Of a stretch of DNA of 60,123 bases, positions 16,082 through 24,758 are shown piece after piece. The position numbers and the translations under genes are program-made. The number at the start of each line of letters is the position of its first letter. Position 1 is the first letter of the stretch. Origin of the DNA: a candidate division WOR-1 bacterium RIFOXYB2_FULL_42_35. GTDB taxonomy: Bacteria; Margulisbacteria; WOR-1; O2-12-FULL-45-9. The stretch spans positions 1 through 60,123 of the forward strand of contig MEUC01000012.1 of the NCBI GenBank assembly GCA_001771545.1, read 5' to 3'. Under the pieces are notes generated by a model. That model had not been told where the DNA came from, ran no database searches, and was given only the letters and a program-made list of their open reading frames with translations.

Positions 16082-17089
16082 ATCAGCACCATAATCAGAA
16101 AAGAACTTGAGGAGAGAGAGGCCAAGCTTCTCTCTCCCTATGCCTGCTTGTCTTCAAAATCACTCGGTCGGAAGACAAAAGAGCCTGAGTGCAATTTGCG
16201 CACAGCCTTTCAACGTGATCGCGACAAGATTATTCACTGTAAATCTTTTAGAAGGCTAAAACATAAAACCCAGGTTTTTATTTCTCCGGTTGAAGATCAT
16301 TATCGCACTAGGCTAACCCATACGCTGGAAGTTGCCCAGATTGCCAGAACATTGGCACGTGCACTTAGGTTAAATGAAGATTTAACTGAAGCCATTGCCT
16401 TGGCCCATGACTTAGGTCATACCCCATTTGGCCATGCTGGTGAATTCGTACTGGATGATATCTTAAAAAAAAACTATGGCAGCAGATTTTTTCATAACGA
16501 ACACAGTGTTCGCGTGGTTGAGGTTATCGAACGAGAGGGCCATGGACTTAATCTCTGCCAAGAAGTAATTGAAGGGATCAAAAACCATACCCCGGATGAT
16601 CCCTGGCCTCAAACCTTAGAGGGCTGTCTAGTCAGACTCGCTGACCGGATTGCTTATTTAAGGCATGATATTGAAGACGCTATTTTGGCTGGGGTATTAA
16701 AAGAGAAATCACTACCCAAGAAACATATGAAGGTTTTAGGACGCAACATTTTAGACAGCATTGTGCCTGATATTATTAGAAAGAGTCGCAACAAATCTAA
16801 GATTAATATGAGCAAAGACATTGAAACGGCTATGAATGGTCTTTACGACTTTATGTATAAAAATGTCTACACCAACAAAACAGCCAAAAGTGAAGAATCT
16901 AAAGTGCCAGAGTTAATCAGTCGGCTCTTTAGATACTATCACTACAACCTTGATTTCCAAAAAGGTTATGAAACCAACGAAGAACAACTACAACACACCG
17001 TTGATTTTATTGCCGGCATGACCGACCGCTACGCTATCAGCAAGTTTGAAGACCTTTTTGTTCCCAACGAGTGGAGAAGCAAGAAATAA
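16082..17089 (+). CDS. dgt: dGTP triphosphohydrolase-like HD protein, probable ATC start
   Basis: A 335-aa HD-domain dNTP triphosphohydrolase homologue: RTAFQRDRDKIIH, FRRLKHKTQVF, RLTHTLEVAQIAR, AHDLGHTPFGHAGE, HNEHSVRVVE and RLADRIAYLRHDIEDA. The family N-terminus (REELExRExxLLSPYAxxSxxSxGR style) is clearly encoded from 16082 on, yet the first canonical start is TTG at 16148, 22 codons later. An ATC at 16082 stands 9 nt after AGAAGG and 2 nt after the ppdK stop, and is my preferred start; TTG has no ribosome-binding site. An 8-bp hairpin (16111-16118 with 16130-16137) lies inside this extension. Order ppdK-dgt-dnaG-rpoD suggests one macromolecular-synthesis type operon. Confidence 0.85.
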   Translation: MSTIIRKELEEREAKLLSPYACLSSKSLGRKTKEPECNLRTAFQRDRDKIIHCKSFRRLKHKTQVFISPVEDHYRTRLTHTLEVAQIARTLARALRLNEDLTEAIALAHDLGHTPFGHAGEFVLDDILKKNYGSRFFHNEHSVRVVEVIEREGHGLNLCQEVIEGIKNHTPDDPWPQTLEGCLVRLADRIAYLRHDIEDAILAGVLKEKSLPKKHMKVLGRNILDSIVPDIIRKSRNKSKINMSKDIETAMNGLYDFMYKNVYTNKTAKSEESKVPELISRLFRYYHYNLDFQKGYETNEEQLQHTVDFIAGMTDRYAISKFEDLFVPNEWRSKK

Positions 17090-17091
17090 CC

Positions 17092-18840
17092 ATGATCCCT
17101 AAAGAACTCATTGAAGAAATAAGAAGTAAGACCGATATTGTCAAAATTATCTCTGAGCATGTCCAGCTCAAGAAAAGGGGCAAGAACTACGTTGGCCTCT
17201 GCCCTTTTCACTCGGAAAAGATTGGCTCCTTTACTGTTTCACCGGAAAAGCAGATTTTCCATTGCTTTGGCTGCAACGAAGGAGGCAATGCTTTTGCTTT
17301 CTTAATGAAACTGGAAAATATTGGTTTTATGGAAGCGGTTGATGAAGTTGGCGAAAAAGTGGGGATTGCCGTTCCTAAAGAAGGCCGTAAGCCTTCTTCC
17401 AAAAACGAGCAAGAAAAACTCTATCAGGTTATGAAGCTAGCCGCGGATTTTTTTCAAGATTGCCTACAGGCAGAAACTGGCCAGACCGCCAAAGAATACC
17501 TGCTTAAAAGAGCTATTAGCCCAAAAACCATGGCTGATTTTGGCTTGGGGTTTGCTCCGGCTGGTTGGGATAATCTTTTTAAACATCTAGTTTCCCGCGG
17601 CGTCCAACCCAGCTTAATAGAAGCAACCGGCTTGATCATGGCCAGAGAAGGGAATAATGGCTATTACGACCGCTTTCGCGAGCGCTTAATTTTTCCAATT
17701 GTTGACCAACGCAAGAGGGTGATTGCTTTTGGTGGTAGAGCACTAGGCAATGAGGAACCCAAATATCTTAACTCTCCAGACACTTTGATTTACCATAAAG
17801 GCGAAACTGTTTATGGACTGAATCTGACCAAAGAAAATATTAAAAAAGCCAAAACTGCTGTGTTAGTAGAGGGCTATTTTGATTTGGTCACTCCTTTTCA
17901 GAACGGAATAAACAATATTGCTGCCTCTCTTGGCACAGCCCTAACAACCCAACAAAGCAAACTGCTGGCCAGGTACGCCGAAACTGTGATTGTAGCCTTT
18001 GATGCTGACGCAGCCGGAGGGATTGCCACTGAACGGTCGGTTGAGTTACTACGAAATCAAAACTTAAATGTTAAAGTTGCCGAGTTTTCTCCAGAAAAAG
18101 ATCCCGATGAATTCATCAACAAGCAAGGGGTTGAGGCATTTCAAAAATGCTTGGCTGACGCCCTCCCCTATCTTGAATATAAGATTAAACAAACCTTAAG
18201 CCGCCATAATTTGCAAGAAATTGAGGGGCGCTCTCAAGCCCTAGGTGAAGTAGCCCGGCTTTTAAGCGGGGAAAAAGATCCTTTCGTTCAAAAAGAGTAT
18301 GCCAAGTCTACCTCTCGGCTGCTTGGCACTGATATTGATTCGATCTTAGCCGCAGTGGAGCGGTTACAACAATACAGTAAAGTCGGTCTCAAAAATTTAC
18401 GCCGGGTAACAGAAAAGCCCACCTCAAAGCTAATCAAGGCCGAACAAAACATCGTCACCCTGGCCTGCCAAAGCCTGGCGGCACTTAACTTGGTCAAAGC
18501 AGAACTTTCTGTTCAAGATTTTAATATCCCTGAGACAAGAACCATCATTGAGAAACTGTTTGAAACAGATTTTGACACAGACCATAGCATCAGCCATTTT
18601 CTGCTGGACAACCTAGCAGATGAAAATATTAAGAAGTTTTTAGCCGGTTCCCTAATAAACGAAGACCTTGCCTCCGACGAAAATTCCAGCACAATTTTAT
18701 CGGATTGTATTAAGGTTATTAAAGATGAGCTCTTCAAGGATAAAATCAAAATTTTAAAACTGGAAATCCAGGCCGCAGAAAAAGCCGGCAACGCTGAGAA
18801 GGCAGTTGAGCTTCTGTCCCAGTTAAAGAGCAGCTTGTAA
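17092..18840 (+). CDS. dnaG: DNA primase
   Basis: A 582-aa primase that makes RNA primers at the replication fork. The N-terminal CHC2 zinc finger is visible as CPFH then FHCFGC. The central RNA-polymerase domain includes the FxERLIFPI and RVIAFGGRAL segments. The Toprim fold has LVEGYFD and VAFDADAAG. A helical C-terminal part (about 430-582) should bind the replicative helicase. I start at the ATG at 17092, which gives the conserved MIPKELIEEI opening, 2 nt after the dgt stop. A GTG at 17071 inside dgt is less likely. rpoD follows after 214 nt with its own promoter. Confidence 0.95.
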   Translation: MIPKELIEEIRSKTDIVKIISEHVQLKKRGKNYVGLCPFHSEKIGSFTVSPEKQIFHCFGCNEGGNAFAFLMKLENIGFMEAVDEVGEKVGIAVPKEGRKPSSKNEQEKLYQVMKLAADFFQDCLQAETGQTAKEYLLKRAISPKTMADFGLGFAPAGWDNLFKHLVSRGVQPSLIEATGLIMAREGNNGYYDRFRERLIFPIVDQRKRVIAFGGRALGNEEPKYLNSPDTLIYHKGETVYGLNLTKENIKKAKTAVLVEGYFDLVTPFQNGINNIAASLGTALTTQQSKLLARYAETVIVAFDADAAGGIATERSVELLRNQNLNVKVAEFSPEKDPDEFINKQGVEAFQKCLADALPYLEYKIKQTLSRHNLQEIEGRSQALGEVARLLSGEKDPFVQKEYAKSTSRLLGTDIDSILAAVERLQQYSKVGLKNLRRVTEKPTSKLIKAEQNIVTLACQSLAALNLVKAELSVQDFNIPETRTIIEKLFETDFDTDHSISHFLLDNLADENIKKFLAGSLINEDLASDENSSTILSDCIKVIKDELFKDKIKILKLEIQAAEKAGNAEKAVELLSQLKSSL

Positions 18841-18882
18841 ATAGTCGATTTATTTGATTTTAGAGGTAATTATTCGGGTACC

Positions 18883-18959
18883 ACCCCACACTAAAGTGTG
18901 GGGAATAGACGAGAAAATAACTATTGTGAAATAATGTTTCCCAAGCTTTAGTCTGGGGT
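18883..18959. repeat. Inverted pair of palindromic elements between dnaG and rpoD
   Basis: The first element (18884-18903) is a near-perfect palindrome, CCCCACACT paired with AGTGTGGGG. The second (18937-18959), read on the minus strand, is a close variant of the same 23-mer. The two copies face each other across about 35 bp. The first could fold in RNA but is not followed by a T run, so I read it as a repeat element rather than a terminator. Confidence 0.6.
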
Positions 18960-18990
18960 TCTCGTCAATAACCAATAAAGACCTGAATAG

Positions 18991-19019
18991 TTGCTTTTAG
19001 AGTGAAATTTTAATATATT
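18991..19019 (+). promoter_or_regulatory. Promoter of rpoD
   Basis: TTGCTT (18991-18996), a 17-bp spacer and TATATT (19014-19019). The leader would be about 30 nt and ends with a good GGAGGT ribosome-binding site 5 nt before the ATG. Confidence 0.65.
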
Positions 19020-19054
19020 TTGAACGATAACAAAACGGAGAAACGGAGGTAATC

Positions 19055-20107
19055 ATGTTCGCAAGAAAGCAAGACCTGGATTTTTTAAAGGCTACGGCTT
19101 CCAGAAAGGGTTATTTAACCCCAAAAGAAATTATGTCTATTTATCCTGAACCGGAAAAAAATATTGGTGAAATTGAACAGCTCCTGGGTTCTGAGATTGA
19201 GATTTCCGAAACAAAACTCAAAAAAAATGAACCTGAAACTGATCTAATGAAAAAGGAACTGGCCAGCCTTAAAGGAATTGGCGTTGATGATACTGTCAGA
19301 ATGTATTTACGGGAGATCGGCAAATTTCCACTCCTCACCTCAGAAGAGGAAGTTGTCCTTGCCAAGAGAATTATTGCCGGTGATATGCGAGCCAAGCATA
19401 AGCTGGTTAACTCGAATTTACGCCTAGTTGTTTCTATCGCCAAAAAATACACTGGTCGTGGCATGCTTTTCTTGGATCTTGTCCAGGAAGGGAATTTGGG
19501 ACTAATCCGGGCTGTAGAAAAATTTGATCATCGCAAAGGCTATAAATTTTCAACTTACGCTACTTGGTGGATTCGCCAAGCCATTACTCGAGCGATTGCC
19601 GATCAAGCTAGAACAATTCGTATTCCTGTGCACATGGTTGAAACTATCAACCGCTTGCGCAAAACCTCCCGCATGCTTTTGCAAAAACTTGGCCGTAAGC
19701 CCACTGAACGGGAAATTGCTAAAAAATCCCGCATGCCTATTTCTAAAGTACGCGAGATTATTAAAGTTTCTCAAGTGCCGCTCTCTTTGGAAATGCCGGT
19801 TGGTGACGAAGAGAGCTCAAGGTTGGGTGATTTTGTTGAAGATCTCTCAGTTCAAGCTCCAGATGAGATTGTTATGCATGGCCTGTTAAGAGATGACCTG
19901 GAAAATGTCATGGATTCGTTGACCGAGCGTGAAAAAGTTGTGCTGAAACTACGCTTTGGCTTAGAAGATGGTCATCCTAGGACCTTAGAAGAGGTTGGTC
20001 GGGTTTTTGCTGTTACTCGTGAGCGAATTCGACAAATTGAGGCTAAAGCTTTACGGAAGCTAAAACATCCCACTCGGGCTAAAAAGCTTAGAGAATATCT
20101 AAAGTAG
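19055..20107 (+). CDS. rpoD: Primary sigma factor, RpoD/SigA family
   Basis: A 350-aa housekeeping sigma factor. Region 1.2 is [16 protein letters not shown]. Regions 2.1-2.4 contain [32 protein letters not shown] and [14 protein letters not shown]. Region 3 follows, and region 4.2 has [20 protein letters not shown]. It lacks the long acidic region 1.1 and non-conserved insertion of proteobacterial RpoD, so it is SigA-sized. The intact region 2.4 and 4.2 recognition helices fit the TTGACA/TATAAT-type promoters seen in the window. The gene follows dnaG and overlaps the convergent DUF2914 gene by 20 bp. Confidence 0.96.
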   Translation: MFARKQDLDFLKATASRKGYLTPKEIMSIYPEPEKNIGEIEQLLGSEIEISETKLKKNEPETDLMKKELASLKGIGVDDTVRMYLREIGKFPLLTSEEEVVLAKRIIAGDMRAKHKLVNSNLRLVVSIAKKYTGRGMLFLDLVQEGNLGLIRAVEKFDHRKGYKFSTYATWWIRQAITRAIADQARTIRIPVHMVETINRLRKTSRMLLQKLGRKPTEREIAKKSRMPISKVREIIKVSQVPLSLEMPVGDEESSRLGDFVEDLSVQAPDEIVMHGLLRDDLENVMDSLTEREKVVLKLRFGLEDGHPRTLEEVGRVFAVTRERIRQIEAKALRKLKHPTRAKKLREYLK

Positions 20108-20732
20108 CGGAACCGACAATTTTATCATCAGGGGTTTTAACCTGGACTTGCCAGGCCCCTGTTTTTCTACCGCTTAAACTAACATAGCTCCAGGTGTATG
20201 ATGGCTTACTTCTAACTTTTAATTCTATCACCGCAAATTGCTGACCATCAGGATCAAGCCAGACATGCTTAATATCTTGAGGAATTATATCGGCACTAAT
20301 TTGTGAATAACAATAAACCCGGTCCACTGAATCTTTATCAATCTTTGAAAAACTATCTGTGGGGCGATTGTTGGAGTCAACTGCGTGAGTGAAAGCAATC
20401 TTTTCAAGAGCAACCTTACCGGACTTCCTGACCGCCAGACTACCAGACTTGCTGACCTCCACCTGCACTACCGCACTACTAACTACCGGACTGGAAAACA
20501 AGGTAGTAGTTGTGGAAACAGTAGTTGTTGTTCTTTTTTCCACTGTGCTACTGGTTACAGTGCTACTCTTCCCCTGCACTACTGTACTACCAACTACAGT
20601 ACTACTGTTATTTTTAGCGTAGATATTACTAAACAAAACAATTGCAGCCAAAATTAGCATGACAATGATCAAAGCTGCTATCTGCGGCCATTTGGAGCCC
20701 GGGTGTCTGTTGTAGCCTACTATTTGTGCCAT
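20088..20732 (-). CDS. Membrane-anchored DUF2914 protein with Ser/Thr/Val-rich linker
   Basis: A 214-aa protein with a short cytoplasmic N-terminus, one transmembrane segment (about 16-38), a low-complexity linker of Val, Ser and Thr (about 40-95), and a C-terminal beta-rich domain that matches the DUF2914 pattern: [12 protein letters not shown], then [11 protein letters not shown] and GAWQVQV. The function is unknown; such domains are usually extracytoplasmic. The linker is encoded by repetitive units of GTAGTAC type that resemble the word repeats elsewhere. I start at 20732 because a perfectly spaced promoter ends 6 nt before that ATG. An earlier in-frame start at 20795 would lie upstream of the promoter. 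Confidence 0.75.
   Translation of the reverse strand: MAQIVGYNRHPGSKWPQIAALIIVMLILAAIVLFSNIYAKNNSSTVVGSTVVQGKSSTVTSSTVEKRTTTTVSTTTTLFSSPVVSSAVVQVEVSKSGSLAVRKSGKVALEKIAFTHAVDSNNRPTDSFSKIDKDSVDRVYCYSQISADIIPQDIKHVWLDPDGQQFAVIELKVRSKPSYTWSYVSLSGRKTGAWQVQVKTPDDKIVGSATLDIL
20463..20609. repeat. Repetitive TACTACTG-type patch inside the DUF2914 gene
   Basis: Two blocks of short related units (CTACCGCACTACTAACTACC near 20467, CTGCACTACTGTACTACC near 20575) encode the Val/Ser/Thr linker. Very similar units occur at 22968-23000, 32922-32945 and 51801-51831. Confidence 0.6.
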
Positions 20733-20738
20733 ATAATT

Positions 20739-20767
20739 ATTGTAGTGTTTTTCGCCACCAGCGTCAA
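20739..20767 (-). promoter_or_regulatory. Promoter of the DUF2914 gene
   Basis: Minus strand: TTGACG (20762-20767), a 17-bp spacer, TACAAT (20739-20744), then only 6 nt to the ATG at 20732. This predicts a leaderless mRNA and decides the start codon. Confidence 0.7.
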
Positions 20768-21038
20768 CTTTTAGGACAGCTAATTCAAGCAACAACCTGA
20801 AACCAACAACTTTTAGCTTAAATTCCTTGTTTTCATAATAAAAACAGGCTCTTTCCCCTTCTCCTCTTCCTGCCCCTCATACTTTCTCCGCCTGGTAATA
20901 ACATTGCTAGTCAATCTTTTTAGGCTAGCAAAATCTCCTCCGTACTGTTTCTCTCACAGCCTTTTTCTTTGGTCTTGAATTTTTCCTCATATTCCCATAT
21001 AATAATATTTGTCATCCTTCCGACGTATGTCAGAGTGT
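20768..21038 (+). promoter_or_regulatory. Non-coding stretch with tRNA-Glu promoter
   Basis: The gap 20733-21038 has no credible gene. Its left end is the DUF2914 promoter. At 20904-20931 TTGCTAG pairs with CTAGCAA around a 14-nt loop. At 20975-21003 lies a textbook promoter for tRNA-Glu: TTGAAT, a 17-bp spacer and TATAAT, about 35 nt before the tRNA. The pyrimidine-rich middle (about 20850-20900) shows nothing I can name. Confidence 0.65.
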
Positions 21039-21113
21039 GGCCCCATCGTCTAGGGGTTAGGACACAAGCTTTTCAAGCTTGCGACCGGGGTTCAATTCCC
21101 CGTGGGGCTACCA
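21039..21113 (+). tRNA. tRNA-Glu (TTC anticodon)
   Basis: A 75-nt cloverleaf including an encoded CCA. The acceptor GGCCCCA pairs with TGGGGCT, beginning with a G-U pair. The D arm ATCGTCTAGGGGTTAGGAC is typical of Glu tRNAs. Anticodon stem CAAGC/GCTTG and loop TTTTCAA give anticodon TTC. The T arm CGGGGTTCAATTCCCCG is normal. Confidence 0.95.
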
Positions 21114-21135
21114 AAATTTATTATTATGAAACAAT

Positions 21136-22947
21136 ATGACTAGCTGGTTTTCTTATCTCAAAAAAGGCTTTGCACGGGAGATGCCCCATGACAAAGTCGC
21201 CCAAAAAGATACTTACAAAAACTCTACCGGCCACTTAAAAAAACTGATCCCCTTTGTACTGCGCCACTGGAAAAAAGGCCTACTCGGTGTCTCGATTATT
21301 TTTCTAAGCAACCTCTTAAGCTACCCACAACCAATGATTAACCGTTTTTTAATTGACAATGTCTTATTAGCAAAAAACTTTCCCCTCTTACCAATAGTTA
21401 TCTTGGTCATGGCTTCATTTAAAATTCTCGGCATGTTGTTCGGCCTTTTGCAGGGCTTTTACTTTACCCGCTTTGAACAAGCCGTTACCCTGGATCTCCA
21501 ACACGACCTTTTTAACCGGGTACTCCATTTTCCCAAATCGTTCTTCGACAATAAAGAGACAGGCTACCTGATGTCTCGTTTAACCTCTGATATCAATGGC
21601 GTGCGCTGGTTCTTTTCCAGTACTATTATTAACATCGCTAACAACGTTTTTCGTTTTTTTGCTGGGGTAGTCTTTCTGATGTTTCTAGAATGGCGCATTG
21701 CCATCGCTACCCTACTCGTTCTCCCTGCCATGGTCGTAGCGGTAAAGTTTTTCTCTAAAAAAGTTCGCGCTTTAAGCCATCATGGCATGGAACTCCAGGC
21801 TAAAATCTCTCAACGCATGCAGGAATCCCTCTCCTCTATTACCCTGATCAAATCTTTTGCTTCAGAAAAAAGAGAGATCGGACGCATGGTCAAGGAATTT
21901 AAAGATTCTAACGATTTAAACTTGGAACGTAATGCCATTAATTCTGTCTCCAACATCGCCCTCAGCTCTTTAGATGAAATTGCCCGGTTCATGGTCTTGG
22001 TCTCCGGCGGCATCCTGGTGATCAGGGGTGAATGGACCCTGGGCTCGCTGATGGCTTTTCAATCTTACTTGGGTTTTGTCTATGGCCCGGCCCGCTTTTT
22101 TGCCAGCACTAATTTTAGCCTGCAAAGTGCCCTGGCCTCACTGGAACGGGTTGCCGCTTTCTATGACGTCATACCGGAAGAAAATAATATCGGGGAACAA
22201 GTTAAACATCTAAAGGGTGAAATAGAGTTTAAAGATATTGCTTTTTCTTATAATGGTGAAGAAATAATTTTAAAAGATATTAATTTTAAAATAAATCCCG
22301 GCGAACATGTAGCCATTGTCGGCCCAAGCGGCGTGGGTAAAACAACCTTAATCAGTTTAATCCTAGCCTTCTACTGCCCTACTGAAGGCCAAATTTTATT
22401 TGACGGCAAACCCGCTGACTCTTATTCATTAATTTCTTTACGCAAACGCATTGGTTATGTTTCACAAAGCACTCGGATGATGGGTGGAACCATTATGGAA
22501 AACTTGAGATATGGCGATCTTGACGCTAGTGAGGAAGAAGTAATTAAAGCTGCCCAAGCTGCCGGAATTCATGATTATATTATCAGCCAACCAGATGGTT
22601 ATAATAGTGAACTAGGTGAAAACGCCCTTAACTTATCAGAAGGTCAAAGACAGCGCCTCTCAATTGCCAGGGCTTTAGTCAAAGATCCGGATATATTAAT
22701 TCTAGATGAACCGACCTCTTCTCTGGATAGTATTATAGAAAAATCAATCTTTGAGGCTCTGCCTAAAATATCATTAAACAAAACCTTGATTGTCATTGCC
22801 CATCGCTTAGCAACAATTCAAAATTCTGACAAAATATTGGTCTTAAATGAAAAACAACTGGTCGGTCTAGGTACACATCAAGAATTATTAGAAAGTAACG
22901 ATCTTTATAATACCCTGGTAACTAATCAGCAGATTATATCAGAGTAG
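21136..22947 (+). CDS. ABC exporter, MsbA/LipidA-exporter-like half transporter
   Basis: A 603-aa fused membrane/ATPase half transporter working as a dimer. Six transmembrane helices lie between about 45 and 325. The nucleotide-binding domain has Walker A GPSGVGKTT (about 396), the Q loop in YVSQSTRMMGG, the signature LSEGQRQRLSIARAL, Walker B ILILDEPTSSLD and the switch histidine in IAHRLATI. Similar proteins flip lipid A precursors or other lipids, and the lptB-lptF genes just downstream make lipopolysaccharide export a reasonable role. Drug or peptide export cannot be ruled out. The ATG at 21136 has no Shine-Dalgarno site and overlaps a six-codon ORF beginning at 21126. The gene follows tRNA-Glu by 22 nt and may be read from its promoter. 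Confidence 0.88.
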   Translation: MTSWFSYLKKGFAREMPHDKVAQKDTYKNSTGHLKKLIPFVLRHWKKGLLGVSIIFLSNLLSYPQPMINRFLIDNVLLAKNFPLLPIVILVMASFKILGMLFGLLQGFYFTRFEQAVTLDLQHDLFNRVLHFPKSFFDNKETGYLMSRLTSDINGVRWFFSSTIINIANNVFRFFAGVVFLMFLEWRIAIATLLVLPAMVVAVKFFSKKVRALSHHGMELQAKISQRMQESLSSITLIKSFASEKREIGRMVKEFKDSNDLNLERNAINSVSNIALSSLDEIARFMVLVSGGILVIRGEWTLGSLMAFQSYLGFVYGPARFFASTNFSLQSALASLERVAAFYDVIPEENNIGEQVKHLKGEIEFKDIAFSYNGEEIILKDINFKINPGEHVAIVGPSGVGKTTLISLILAFYCPTEGQILFDGKPADSYSLISLRKRIGYVSQSTRMMGGTIMENLRYGDLDASEEEVIKAAQAAGIHDYIISQPDGYNSELGENALNLSEGQRQRLSIARALVKDPDILILDEPTSSLDSIIEKSIFEALPKISLNKTLIVIAHRLATIQNSDKILVLNEKQLVGLGTHQELLESNDLYNTLVTNQQIISE

Positions 22948-22967
22948 TGATTCCTGCTGCTTTCCCC

Positions 22968-23000
22968 ATGCAATACAGCACTACTATACTACTGCACTAC
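22968..23000. repeat. TACTACTGCAC-type word repeat
   Basis: CAGCACTACTATACTACTGC-type units between the ABC exporter and trpD, similar to the repeats inside the DUF2914, ArnT-like and large membrane protein genes. Confidence 0.55.
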
Positions 23001-23005
23001 AAGAA

Positions 23006-23014
23006 TGTTATAAT
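23006..23014 (+). promoter_or_regulatory. Extended -10 promoter of trpD
   Basis: TGT followed by a perfect TATAAT at 23009-23014, with no clear -35 box. The leader would be about 18 nt and includes a GAGGAG ribosome-binding site 7 nt before the trpD ATG. Confidence 0.5.
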
Positions 23015-23037
23015 TTCCTACGAAGAGGAGAATTTTT

Positions 23038-24060
23038 ATGATCAAAGACGCTATCAAAAAAATCGTCGAACGACAAGATTTAACCCGCCAGGAAGCTGCG
23101 GAAACCATGGATACTATTATGAAAGGCGAAGCAACTCCTTCACAAATCGCGGCTTTTATCACAGCGCTCAGAATGAAAGGGGAAGCTGTTGACGAAATCA
23201 CCGGCTGTGCCGAAAAAATGCGTCAACACGCCATAAATATCAATCCCCAGAGCAAAAATCTGGTTGATACTTGTGGCACTGGCGGCGACGTTTCAGGAAC
23301 TTTTAACATCTCAACTATCACAGCCTTAGTAGCAGCCGGAGCCGGCATTAGTATTGCCAAACATGGTAATCGCTCTGTCTCTTCCCGCTGCGGTTCTGCA
23401 GATTTATTGGAAGCATTAGGCGTTAAAATTGATTTGGAACCAAATAAAGTGGAACAATGTATCAACGAAGTTGGCATGGGCTTTATTTTCGCCCCCATCT
23501 TCCATCAAGCCATGAAATTTGCTATGCCTACCAGAAAAGAAATCGGCATTCGCACAGTTTTTAATATTCTTGGGCCATTAACCAATCCTGCCCGTGCCAA
23601 TGCGCAAGTGCTTGGTGTCTTTCATCCTAATTTAACAGAAATGCTAGCCGCAGTCTTGGGTAATTTAGGAGTAAAACAAGCCCTGGTCGTTCATGGTATG
23701 GATGGTCTGGACGAAATATCAATTTGTGATAAAACCCTGGTTTCCCAACTTAAGGACGGCAAAGTAGAAAACTATCTAATTAAACCGGAAGATTTAGGCA
23801 TTAAAAGAGCTAAAAGAGAAGAAATCCTGGGTGGTTCGGTAGAAGAAAATGTTGAGATCACCTATAAAATCCTCACAGGGAAAGAAAAAGGACCCAAAAG
23901 AGATATTGTGCTGGTCAATGCTGCGGCAGCCATCTACGTTGGGGGCAAATCAAAAGATCTTAAAGCAGGGATTAAAATTGCCTCAGACTCAATTGAGAGT
24001 GGCGCAGCAAATAAAAAACTAGAGGAATTAATAGCATGCACATCAAAACTAAAGAATTAG
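23038..24060 (+). CDS. trpD: Anthranilate phosphoribosyltransferase
   Basis: A 340-aa enzyme of the second step of tryptophan synthesis, joining anthranilate to PRPP. Diagnostic segments are DTCGTGGDVSGTFNIST (PRPP loop), KHGNRSVSSRCGSADLLEALG (anthranilate site), GFIFAPIFHQAMK and RTVFNILGPLTNPA. It is full length, and the KHGNR motif favours true TrpD over TrpD2-like paralogues. No other trp gene is near. The gene overlaps lptB by 25 bp, so the two must be translated together. A GAGGAG ribosome-binding site precedes the ATG. Confidence 0.95.
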   Translation: MIKDAIKKIVERQDLTRQEAAETMDTIMKGEATPSQIAAFITALRMKGEAVDEITGCAEKMRQHAININPQSKNLVDTCGTGGDVSGTFNISTITALVAAGAGISIAKHGNRSVSSRCGSADLLEALGVKIDLEPNKVEQCINEVGMGFIFAPIFHQAMKFAMPTRKEIGIRTVFNILGPLTNPARANAQVLGVFHPNLTEMLAAVLGNLGVKQALVVHGMDGLDEISICDKTLVSQLKDGKVENYLIKPEDLGIKRAKREEILGGSVEENVEITYKILTGKEKGPKRDIVLVNAAAAIYVGGKSKDLKAGIKIASDSIESGAANKKLEELIACTSKLKN

Positions 24061-24758
24061 TCAAAAATTACGGCAAGAAAGTAGCGGTTAATAACATTTC
24101 TATTGAAGTTAAAGAAGGTGAGGTTGTAGGGTTACTCGGCCCCAATGGCGCCGGCAAAACTACTACTTTTTACATGGTCGTTGGCCTTATTCGTCCCAAT
24201 TCCGGCCAGGTCTTTCTGGGTGACAAGGATATTACCAAGCTGCCCATGCACAAACGTGCCCACTTGGGGATCGGCTACCTACCCCAAGAATCCTCGATTT
24301 TTAGAAAATTAACTGTAGAAGAAAACATCCTGGTCCTTTGGGAATTAATGCCGGAGATCAAACCGGCAGAATATGAGTCCAAATTGGTTGCTTTGCTTGA
24401 TGAACTGGGTGTAACCCATCTAAGAAAACAAAAGGCCTACACCCTATCAGGAGGAGAACAGCGTCGGGTTGAAATCGCCCGTGCCCTTGCCACCAACCCA
24501 TCATTTTTACTGCTGGATGAACCATTTACCGGTATTGACCCTAAAACTTTGACAGATTTAAAGGGCATTGTGAAACATTTAAAAGACAAGGGCATTGGAA
24601 TTTTGATCACCGATCACAATGTCCGCGAAACACTATCTATTACTGATCGGGCTTACATTATTCATAAAGGCGAGATTTTGGTCTCGGGAAACTCTGCCAC
24701 TGTCTCTCAATCTGAAGCAGCTAAAAAATCTTATCTTGGAGATGACTTCGAGTTATAA
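24036..24758 (+). CDS. lptB: Lipopolysaccharide export ABC ATPase LptB
   Basis: A 240-aa ATPase of the LptB2FG complex that drives lipopolysaccharide from the inner to the outer membrane. Walker A GPNGAGKTT, the YLPQESSIFRKLTVEENI Q-loop segment, signature LSGGEQRRVEIARAL, Walker B FLLLDEPFTGID and the H-loop ITDHNVRETL all match LptB closely. The start overlaps the end of trpD. The permease gene follows with no gap, which supports the assignment. It is good evidence for an outer membrane. Confidence 0.95.
   Translation: MHIKTKELVKNYGKKVAVNNISIEVKEGEVVGLLGPNGAGKTTTFYMVVGLIRPNSGQVFLGDKDITKLPMHKRAHLGIGYLPQESSIFRKLTVEENILVLWELMPEIKPAEYESKLVALLDELGVTHLRKQKAYTLSGGEQRRVEIARALATNPSFLLLDEPFTGIDPKTLTDLKGIVKHLKDKGIGILITDHNVRETLSITDRAYIIHKGEILVSGNSATVSQSEAAKKSYLGDDFEL

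Noticed and set aside
16111..16137. Terminator hairpin between ppdK and dgt
   Set aside because: The 8-bp stem is not followed by a T run and lies within the conserved N-terminal coding region of dgt.
20904..20931. Small RNA gene or terminator in the gap before tRNA-Glu
   Set aside because: The 7-bp stem has a 14-nt loop and no T run after it; no promoter clearly serves it.
21126..21143. Six-codon ORF overlapping the start of the ABC exporter
   Set aside because: It has an ATG and stop but no ribosome-binding site; too short to separate from chance.
22947..23192. 81-aa open frame between the ABC exporter and trpD
   Set aside because: It runs mostly over trpD in another frame, its first part is a word repeat, and trpD has a clear ribosome-binding site and homology from its own start.
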